From Rhipidocladum racemiflorum (lineage: Eukaryota; Streptophyta; Magnoliopsida; Poales; Poaceae): a stretch of DNA of 64,000 bases. Below, piece after piece: positions 55,816 to 64,000 of this stretch. The stretch covers positions 36,001 through 100,000 of the forward strand of contig JAYEVF010000100.1 of the NCBI GenBank assembly GCA_036346355.1. Direction: 5' to 3'. The notes under the pieces were generated by a model, which saw only the letters and a list, made by a program, of their open reading frames with translations, had not been told where the DNA came from and did no database searches. The translations under genes and the position numbers were made by a program. Each line of letters begins with the position of its first letter. The stretch's first letter is position 1.

Positions 55816-57827
55816 TGTGATACTACGGAATGTCGAGACTTTATAATTTGTGATAATATGTTATAAAATGTGGTAACATGTGATAGGTTGGGGTTTTTGC
55901 AACTAAAACCCTGAGATTTCACGTTTTAACGCGTTTCGGGCCGTTTTCGGGCGTTTGGGCCGCTCCGGGGAGGTGTTGGGCTTGAGGGAAACTTCGTGGG
56001 CCGGATGGTGGGACTCACTTGGCCCATGTGGGGGTGAGGGGGGGCAGCCAACCCTGCTGCCCTAGCTCTCCCCACCCCCATGCGCCGCCCCCCCATCCCC
56101 TCTCCCCTCTCCTCTCTTGTCTTACCTCTCCTCCTCCACCTTCCCAAACCGTTCCACCCCTCACCCCTTGCGCCTCCTTCCCCATCACCCCGTGCCCCTT
56201 GCTGTGTCGTCTACGTTGCCACGCCTTGCCACGGTGCTGCCCTCACCGGTGTGGGGATCCGCGACGAGGAGAGCCGGTGGGAGGAAGAGATCGGGTGGAG
56301 ATCGCACGAAGAGAAGCGGTTGATTCGTGGATCGTCAAGAAGGTAATGGGGAAAACCTTTGGGGATTGATTAGATGCTGTGTAGTGGTGGTTTGTCATGT
56401 TTTTAGATCAAGGGAGGTGCTACCATGGGGTAGAATTGATGAAAACTTGGATTGTATTCACGTTCTGTTCGGGCAGATTTGGAACCCGAACTAGGGAAGG
56501 CGTTTTCGCCAATTTAGAGTTGGAATCTGGTCGTACGGACGTTGAAGAAGTTGTAGGTAATTTAATTATATTTCCGTGGACATAAAGAACTTTAAATTCC
56601 GATCAGCCGTTTGAAAGTTATGACTGTTTTACCGAGCGTGTTAAAATCTGTGACGTGATTGGAACAGATCACGGTATTTTATAGATTAAACAACATTAGA
56701 GTCCGAATCAGTCTTTCCCTATAATTAGAAAAAGTTGGGAAATTTCCTAAGCTACGCGAGGATGTACTTGTTTATTCAATTTGGAGGCCTAGAGCAGAAG
56801 TTACGCCCTTTGGAAGGCTGCTGTCCCGAAGGGACAGATTTGCTGTTTTCTGATTTTAGGAGTTGTAAGCAAAGTCGGGGTAGTGGGGTATATGTGTGCT
56901 GTTTTGTAGACTCGATTTGAGTGTGTGGCACGTGTTTGCAGGTGGTGTGCGTCCGGGAGTGCCCTCAACCTCTCGTCACTCCGTTGCCCGTGGTTGAAGG
57001 CAAGTGTGTTGCGTGGATTGTATGCTATACGTGTTGCTAGAATTGCTTGATAGTATTTGGAATAGATAGCATGTTGTCTTGCCATGAATTACATGTTATA
57101 ATTGATAGGATGTCCTTAGGCCATGATTTAAATGTCGTCGATGATATGGTGTTCTCATGCCATGATTAAAAATGCTTGTTGTTGATAAATGATTCACATG
57201 CCATGTTTTGAACGGTTACCGTCGATTGTTGAATACGGTCCTACATGTTGAGATGCCAGGTGTTGATATCCAATATTTCTATTTATGTATACATTGTTGT
57301 CCATTTTTCATACATGGCATATTTTCATGGCCGGCCGGTGAGATAAGTCATAACTATTCCGGTAGGGTCGGTGAGAACAGTTATGACTAGTCCGGGGCTA
57401 TTCTTTTGAGTAAGTCCTACATCGTGATTCCATCACCGAGGTGAATGGAAGCGAGTGATAGGCACCCTCCATCTTCGGGATGGAAGGGGGAAAAGGGTGC
57501 ATACCGACGGGTGTGCACTCAACCATACCGGTATGAGTATTCCAGGAGACATGTGCATTGCATTGCATGAATGATATACATAAATGAAGATGTTTATGAG
57601 ATGATGATGAGAATACTCATGAGATGCTCATGAGATGATTATCATGTTGTTTTAAAGGATGTATATAATGTTAAATATGATGTGTTGTGATATAACTGTG
57701 GAGACCGGGATGATGGTTTGTTGTCTTGATCCTTGTTGTTCCATTACAATACACTTTGCTGAGTGATGAACTCACGCTTGTGTTTTATGTTGTTTGTTTA
57801 TTTAGGTACAATGAAATCGACGAGCGG
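55816..57827 (+). repeat. 3' LTR of the LARD-like element, truncated by insertion
   Basis: Matches 49212-51226 of the 5' LTR. It stops at 'gagcgg', where a Tekay-like LTR starts; in the 5' LTR the sequence continues 'gaaggga'. AGCGG (57823-57827) would be that insertion's target duplication. Confidence 0.9.
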
Positions 57828-60800
57828 TGTAACACCCCAAAAATTTTGTTTTTCTTAAATTCATGTGTGATTTGGCACTTTGGTGAATTTTTGGAATTTT
57901 CTGGAATTTATTTGGATTTATTTGGAATTTATTTGAATTTATTCCATTTTGAAATAATTAAAGGATTTAATTTTGCAAATAAAATTTTGTTGGAAATATT
58001 TTATTTGAGTCCAAAATGATCCAAAGTATTTTCCAGAATTTTTCGGGAATTTTTCTGAGTCATTTGCTATTTTTAATGAATTAAATGAATTACTGGGAAT
58101 TATTTTAAATATTAAATCACTGGAAATCCAAACCGAGTCGGTTACTGTTCATCCGACCGAGCCCGAGTCAGACTCGAGTTCGAGTCCGACCGAAACCACG
58201 TGGTCGGCGCCGACCTGCTCGCCGAACCCTAGTTATCGCGGCCGCTGGATCAAGATCCAACGGTTGTGATTGCGCCACGCCGCCTGAAGCCGAGACCGAA
58301 GTCGAACCCGTTCGCGTTCGCGCGATCGCGGGCCGTCCGTCGTGCCGCGTGGGACGCTAGGATTGAGCCGCGTCGCCGGCCGTGTCCGAGCCGAACTCCG
58401 CCGCGTCTGGCCTCGCCATGGAAACCGCTACAGCATCTCGACGTCCGAGCCGGTATTTAAGGCGTGAGTGTGTGCCTGAGGATCGCCGTCACCGTGCGCA
58501 CCTTTTGCCCTAGCCGCCGCCACTCGGAGAGCTCCTCCGTGCTCGCGATTCCTCGCCGAAGTTGATTAGGGTTAATTTAGGGTTTTGGCGTCGTTCGCCG
58601 CCCACCGCTTCTCCGCCGTGGTTCGCGTGGCCGATCCGAGATCACAAGGACGAGGAGCGTCTGGGAGTAGCATTCACTTCGCCGGAGACGCGCTCGAAAG
58701 CCGTGTGGAAGGTCGCCTTCCCCGACTCCGACGGAGCAGCGCCGCCGCAACGCCATCGTCAACCCCGAAGCACGTCAACCGTCCGATCGAAATCCAACGA
58801 TCCAGGTGAGCCGCGTGCAACCAAAACCTCGGAACCCAGATCGGATCTGGACCGTTGGATTAAGATCCAACGGCCCACGATCGGCCACATCTACTCCAGC
58901 ACGTGAGCCTAGATTCAATCCGAGCCGTCGGATTTCAAACCGACGGCCAGGATAGCGCCACGTGTACCCTAGCTGCGTACGCGCGAGCGTGAGCGCGTGT
59001 CTCTGACACGCGGGGCCCGCATCTCGGGGGGGCCCACGCGTCAGCCGCGGCCGCACCAGCATGAGCCCAAGCCGCTGACAAGTGGGGTCCACATGTCAGC
59101 GACACGGTCCGGTGGACCGAAGCCACCGGGGACCGAGCCGTGCCGTGCGCCCACCCACAAGACAAGATGACACGTGTCATCACCCGGTGATGCCACGTGG
59201 CATGATGACGTCATCTTTGGCGTCATTGTGGGAGCCGTTCGGTCTTGACGTCAAGAAACACTGTGGGCCAATCAGAGGCTGCCACGTGTCCATGCTGACG
59301 CAATAATTAATTTCCGAAAAAGAAAATGATTTATTAATTTGAAATAATGATTCAGATTTTGTTTCAAACTTCAAACGCTTATAACTTTTATGCGTTTCAA
59401 CTCCGATTTGAGTGATTCAAATTTCTAAATTTGTATAAAATTGAGATCTACCTAAATATGAATTTTATTTAATTTTTGGACTAAAGTTTTTCTCTGTAAT
59501 ATTATTTAAATTGATTATTTAAACTTTAAATAATCATAACTTTTGCATTTTAACTCCGATTTGAACGATTCCAGTTCCTAAAAATCCAGAAAATTATGTT
59601 CTCTCTGTTTATGGATTTTATTTGGAGTTTTGGGATGTTTTTGCCTATTGTTTATTTGTGTATTGCTATTTGCACGCTTTACGAGTAGACGTTGAAGTGC
59701 CGGAAGGATTCGAAGGAGAAGTGTTGACTCAGGATCCAACTCAAGACCAAGAACAAGTACTCTTTGAAGGCAAGTTGTGCTTTGACCATGTTGATCCTAT
59801 TTCGAAATCTATTTTGATTTAAACTATTGCATGCTAGTTCAATTAGAAAAATACTTGGTTTAAACATGGGGGTTAGATAAATACCAATTTGCTGTATGAC
59901 ACCTTGATTACTTAAGTATGTGCCATGACCCTTTGTCACCCTAGTTGTGGATTACTAGTTGGACATTATTAGATTGCCAACATGGGTTTAGACCGTTGTA
60001 GTATACTGCTTAGACCTGCTACGTGCTCATGACATGATTTTGGACAATCAAATGTTAATATTGACTTAATGATATATTGAACCTGTTTTGGAAGAGTATC
60101 ATGTGATGTTGATGGCACGTGGTGCATGGTAATCAACTGGGGTTTGATAAACGATTTCGGCCAGGGCATGTGGCAAGAGTAATCAGGTGGGCGGTGTGGC
60201 AATCGGGATGTTGATTTGGTTTTTCGGGTAGTCTTGCCCTGGTCACTCTAAGGACTTAACCTTGCAAGCCTTTGAACTGGGTCATACTTGCAACCACATG
60301 GCTGGAATGGGACGGCCCTAGTTGACTAAGTCGCTAAGGACTCACTTGTGGAGCCTCAGGGTGTCAATTACACCGTTTGTGTGATTGTACGGGGAGCGTG
60401 TCGTGGTCGTGGCCGATACCCATCTAACGGTGTGTTGGTCCCATACTTCGCCTTGGCTAAGGGAAGGGATGGTGTAGAGCACGAACCTGAGAGGACCACC
60501 TGTGTTGTTTGAGGCTTCCAAAGGCTTTGTTACTGAACTCGCCTTTGTGGTGTTTGACCGTATCTTGTGGGTAAAGTGCATAACCTCTGCAGAGTTTAGA
60601 ATCTATTCGAATAGCCGTGTCCACAGATCGACAATGCTCGGGAATTACAATCAAGGGTTAGACTTTCTGAAAATAACTTGGATTTGAAAGGTTGGTTTGG
60701 TTTGGTTTGGTTTGGTTTAGTAATGAAGATGATGGAAATGTGGTTTAGGATGGGGAAAAATGTTTATTAAACTTCTTGAAAAGTTATTTACGCTTTGCTT

Positions 60801-61320
60801 ATTTCTCTGCTTTGAATCTACTTATATTACTTTTCAAATGTCAAGCATCGCAAATACACCTTGAGCTATTCCTTTGTACCAAGCCATGCATATAGTATAT
60901 TAGCTTGCATTCTCATTGCATGACTTGTCGAGTACCAAGTACTCACCCTTGCCTCAACACAATATCGCTTGAAGAGGAGATTACGCCCGACTTTGGAGGA
61001 GGAACTCCAAAAGGATCCGTCTACTTAGGGAAGCGAGCCCAATCAGTTGCCTGTGGTATACTGGATGACGCCACGATGTTGCCTTCGTTGTTTTTCCGCT
61101 GCTATTATTTTTCTCTGAATAAGTTTCGCCTTACGAGGCATACATTTGTAACTTGACCATAAGGTCAAGTAACCAGTTTGGTTATTTAAATAAAGTACTT
61201 TGATAGTATCGATTGGTATGATTGTGATATTTACCAATGTTAAGACTGTGTGCACTAGCGCGTTCCTGGACTAGTGCTGAATACACAGAGGGTCCGGATT
61301 TGCAAATTCGGGTCCCGACA
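57828..61320 (+). repeat. 5' LTR of a Tekay-like (RIRE3-type) gypsy element
   Basis: 3493 bp, TGTAACACCCC to GGGTCCCGACA, followed by a PBS. This copy links the solo LTRs elsewhere in the window to an element with gag and protease. TATA-like tatttaa at 58454. Block a of the LTR micro-ORF is open (59622-59822); block b has lost its acceptor AG (60955-60975). Confidence 0.93.
58454..58460 (+). promoter_or_regulatory. TATA-like box of the Tekay-like 5' LTR
   Basis: tatttaa about 625 bp into the LTR, same relative place as in the solo LTRs; likely start of element RNA just downstream. Confidence 0.45.
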
Positions 61321-61324
61321 GAGG

Positions 61325-61337
61325 TGGTATCAGAGCC
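61325..61337 (+). other. Primer binding site of the Tekay-like element
   Basis: TGGTATCAGAGCC four bases after the LTR end, complementary to the initiator tRNA-Met 3' end. Confidence 0.9.
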
Positions 61338-61538
61338 ATACTGACTCGTAGGCTCAACCCTAGCTAGAATGGTCGTAGTGAGGATAAAACCTATTTTCTA
61401 AAGCTAAAAATTTGTGAAGACAAGAAATGACATCTCGACTTATCCCCTTCTCTCTTTTCTTGTCTCTTGCTGAAATTTTCCCTTACCTTGTCACAGTTTA
61501 AAAATTCCGAGTTCTTACGTAAAGCACTCTTGTGACAG

Positions 61539-62255
61539 ATGGAGGAAGAGTTCAACTACGTTGATCTGGGAGTTGGTCACGCTGCAGAACTTTGGCATAT
61601 GCTACAGACTCTCGGAGATTTTGAGAAGCCCCAATACCAAGTGGAAGTGATCAGACAAGCGGGATTGATCAAGGCTTGTGACGTGAGGATTGAGGTACCT
61701 GCTAGGAAAAAGGGGCCAGGCAATCGCCCGATACACTGCACTGCCAGGAGATCTACAATGCAGATGGGTATCCAAGAGGTATCACGACGCGCAATGCGGC
61801 ACATTACCCGTATCTACGCCAGAGAGTTGGAGAGCACGGTGTTCCGTTATCACCCGCGCAGCAATAACCTGCTTGACCCAAAGGAGATTCAGGATGAGGA
61901 TGCCACGGTTACACAGTTGGCACGATTTGTTGTCGCCCAGGAGGATGTACTAGATAATACAAGCAAGGAGCTACAGAAGGCCCGCAAGGAGATCACGACA
62001 GAGAAGAACAGATGGCGGGAAGCTCAAGAGTATGTGGCACACCTTCTGCGAAGGATTGACGAGTTGGAGATGACTTTGTACGGACCAGACCCAGAGCCAA
62101 GATTCGAGCTACACGAGCGGATCCAGAGGAGTCGGATCTCGATGAGGACACCGCTTCTTCGACTACCACGAGAGGACACAAATTGGACATGGCGATCGTT
62201 TCGCGCCTATGCCACAAAGACCTGCACCCGCCGTGGAGGTTTTCTCGATGAGTGA
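61539..62255 (+). CDS. Extra ORF upstream of gag in the Tekay-like element
   Basis: 238 residues from an ATG 200 bp after the PBS. An N-terminal conserved-looking segment (NYVDLGVGHAAELWHML, PQYQVEVIRQ, 1-60), a basic middle (RRSTMQMGIQEVSRRAMRHI), a heptad-rich probable coiled coil at about 133-182 (KELQKARKEITTEKNRW, LLRRIDELEMTL), then a less regular tail that may be frameshifted. It is not gag, protease or polymerase. Rice gypsy elements RIRE3 and RIRE8 are described as having an extra ORF (orf0) ahead of gag; I infer this is the counterpart. Function unknown; the coiled coil suggests oligomerisation. Confidence 0.7.
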   Translation: MEEEFNYVDLGVGHAAELWHMLQTLGDFEKPQYQVEVIRQAGLIKACDVRIEVPARKKGPGNRPIHCTARRSTMQMGIQEVSRRAMRHITRIYARELESTVFRYHPRSNNLLDPKEIQDEDATVTQLARFVVAQEDVLDNTSKELQKARKEITTEKNRWREAQEYVAHLLRRIDELEMTLYGPDPEPRFELHERIQRSRISMRTPLLRLPREDTNWTWRSFRAYATKTCTRRGGFLDE

Positions 62256-62531
62256 GCATAGGTTCTATAGTGAGACTCCTTCGCCGAGTCGCGTCATAGA
62301 ATAAAGAGTCACCCTTTAGGCGTTAGACTCCAGAGTTAGTTCGATTTGGATTTGTTTTGTTTGCTGAGTTTGCAGTATGTGTTGCAAGGCCCTTAGGCAT
62401 TGTAAGCAGCCATACCAAGTTATTAGTAATAAAGATGGACCTTAAGGTTACACCTTTCGCCCCGCATAAGTTCCATACTACTTGTCTATTCTTGTTTCCC
62501 TCTTATCTCTAAACCTAGAGCAAATCGACAG
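62256..62531 (+). other. Non-coding gap between the upstream ORF and gag
   Basis: 276 bp with stops in all frames, T-rich toward gag. No splice sites or motifs I can support. Confidence 0.4.
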
Positions 62532-63560
62532 ATGGTGAACACCCGCGGAAACTTTGGAAGCAATGGGAGTGGATCTCGCCCAGCAGAAAACCCCAATGAT
62601 GGAGCACCAGCACCGCCAGTTGATATGCAGAATTTTGGAGCCTTTCTTGCTGCCCAGACTCAGTTGATGCATGCTATGATGCAACAAATGCAACACGTCA
62701 CCGCTCAGGCCACTGCTAATCAAGTTAATCAGGGACCACGCCAGAATACAAGACTGTCAGAGTTCATGAGGACTCACCCACCCACTTTCTCTGGGAATGC
62801 CAATCCATTGGAGGCCGATGATTGGTTAAGATCAATCGAGAGGAAGCTACACATAGCTCAATGCATAGGAAATGAGAAGGTACTCTACGCTTCTCATCAG
62901 CTGGAAGGAACAAACGCCCGAATGGTGGGAGAACTTCGTGCCACGCAAGAGAACCCTCAAGATATCACTTGGGAAGAGTTCACAAACAGCATTCGACAAG
63001 ATCACGTGCACTGAAGGAATCATGGACCTTAAGAAGGAGGAGTTCAGAGCAGCGAAGCAAGGTAATCAGCCGGTGGCGACTACGAACAAGTTCACCACAG
63101 CTAGCACGCTACGCACTGAGGATGTAGCGACAGATAAATCCAGGCAGTCGTTTTATGAAGGGACTCAACTCAGATTGCAAGTAGGATTGATCACCCACAC
63201 CTTTCCAGATTTCCAAGAGTTGGTGAATAAGGCGCTTATTCTTGAGGACAAGCGCAAGGAACTGGATGAAAACAGAAGCGCAGGATGCAACGGCAAGGAT
63301 CACGCCGAACGCAATATGGCGCTTGAGAGTTGCACCAAATCAATTCTTGATTCCAACCACGAGAATGCAACAAGGACACCATCCCGGCACCAAGACCTCG
63401 CCAATCGTAACTACCAGACCCAGCCCCGCTAGAAACGCTTACTCGAGCGTCGGCAAGGAACGCAGTGAGACGCATTTGCTACAATCGCAACGAGCCAGAC
63501 ACTTTGCCAACAGCTTGTCCAAAGAAGACAGCGAGGCGACCCGATTCGCTTCAATCTAGG
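62532..63560 (+). pseudogene. gag: Tekay-like gag, frameshifted
   Basis: 62532-63014 is open from an ATG. It has a low-complexity head, a Met/Gln-rich stretch (TQLMHAMMQQMQHV), then the gag core (FMRTHPPTFSGNANPLEADD, WLRSIERKLHIAQC, WEEFTNSI). From about 63005 the gag continues in another frame (EGIMDLKKEEFRAAKQGNQP, TNKFTTAS, LQVGLITHTFPDFQELVNKA, LEDKRKELDEN) to 63432. Beyond that a decayed CCHC region (ICYN-NEP-like, near 63472-63525) has lost Cys and His positions. At least two frame changes, so no full-length product. The core is otherwise typical for this clade. Confidence 0.85.
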
Positions 63561-63663
63561 AACCACCCCAGCTAGGGCGCCAAAGATCAGGAGCCACACC
63601 CCGCACCGTGGTGAGAGGCCGAGTCAACCATGTCACCGCAGATGCACTACAGAATGCTACGGA

Positions 63664-64000
63664 CGTCGTCTTGGGTAAGTTACTTGTTAACTCGATACAC
63701 CTGCAGTTTTGTTTGACTCTGGAGCTTCGCATTCGTTTGTTTCGCAAGGCTTTGCTACTAGAAATGATTTGAGGATTGCAAGACTTAAGTGCATGCTTTT
63801 AGTTCAAACCCCTGGTTCCGAACTCCGAACGAAAGTAGGATGTTCCGGGGTAAGAATACTAATAGGTGGAATAGAATTCCTAGCAAACCTTATAATTTTG
63901 GAGACCCAGACCTTAGACGTCATATTGGGAATGGATTGGTTATCCAAGCACAAGGCCGTATTGGATTGTGGACGAAGGACCATCTCAATTGAGAGCCCGT
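63664..64000 (+). CDS. pro: Tekay-like aspartic protease, cut by the window edge
   Basis: Matures the element polyprotein. The active site FDSGASHSFVS starts with Asp at 63715-63717. The second conserved part is VILGMDWLSKHKAVLDCGRR near 63915-63975. The frame is open from there to the edge; reverse transcriptase should follow outside. A few codons before 63703 (a TTAA-containing stretch near 63688) are out of frame, so the link to gag is also broken or frameshifted. Confidence 0.85.

Larger units (their letters stand above)
49212..57827 (+). mobile_element. LARD-like non-autonomous LTR retrotransposon, 3' LTR interrupted
   Basis: 5' LTR 49212-51620 (starts TGTGATACTACGG, ends GGGTGTTAC), PBS-like site, 4.2-kb interior, purine tract, and 3' LTR from 55816, cut at 57827 by another element. 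Over about 2.0 kb the LTRs differ at roughly 30 sites by eye (1-2%), so it is fairly young, yet the interior has no gag/pol text. This matches large retrotransposon derivatives that rely on another element's proteins. The rest of the 3' LTR should lie beyond the window. Confidence 0.85.

Overview
This is plant nuclear DNA, almost certainly from a grass (Poaceae). The evidence is canonical GT..AG spliced exons, nested LTR retrotransposons of cereal type (CRM-like and Tekay/RIRE3-like gypsy, SIRE-like copia), Stowaway and hAT MITEs, and a tandem NLR-type resistance gene family known from grasses. The sequence does not let me fix the genus. Roughly two thirds of the window is transposon-derived; the few host genes are mostly broken.

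Layout: 1-658 is the tail of a 3.5-kb-type Tekay-like LTR. 3295-9062 (minus strand) holds two head-to-tail NLR-like gene copies, both with frameshifts and fused at their junction. 9200-12332 is low-information DNA with one hairpin MITE. 12333-17294 is an inverted pair of partial Tekay-like LTRs, followed to 18571 by fragments of a second LTR family. A small two-exon GRF-zinc-finger-like gene lies at 22618-23168; its upstream repeat array is split by a perfect solo LTR (18862-22369, TSD GCTAC). 23169-36569 carries two Stowaway MITEs, a tandem duplication, a decayed ELM2-domain gene fragment (minus), a 696-bp hAT MITE with GAGCC-rich arms, a minus-strand LTR-like block with internal tandem repeats, a 369-bp hAT MITE whose right edge was later duplicated, and a large fold-back structure.

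36570-49112 is a CRM-like gypsy element with paired 888-bp LTRs. It is interrupted in its 5' part by a copia-type LTR remnant, which is itself split by a Tekay-like solo LTR (38746-42146, TSD TAACC), and in gag by a second copy of the GAGCC hAT MITE. A 62-nt exon-like host sequence survives at 49127-49188. It is followed by a non-coding, LARD-like element (two 2.0-2.4 kb LTRs around 4.2 kb with no protein signal), whose 3' LTR is interrupted at 57828 by a Tekay-like element. That element's 5' LTR, PBS, upstream ORF, decayed gag and start of protease run off the right edge.

The element genes act together as retrotransposition modules (gag, protease, RT, RNase H, integrase), while the nested order gives a relative history. 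The most unusual signal is a pair of short coding-like blocks inside the Tekay-like LTR. They keep their frame and stop in several divergent copies and can be joined in frame through a possible GC-AG intron. No complete, clearly functional host gene other than possibly the small GRF-like gene is visible.
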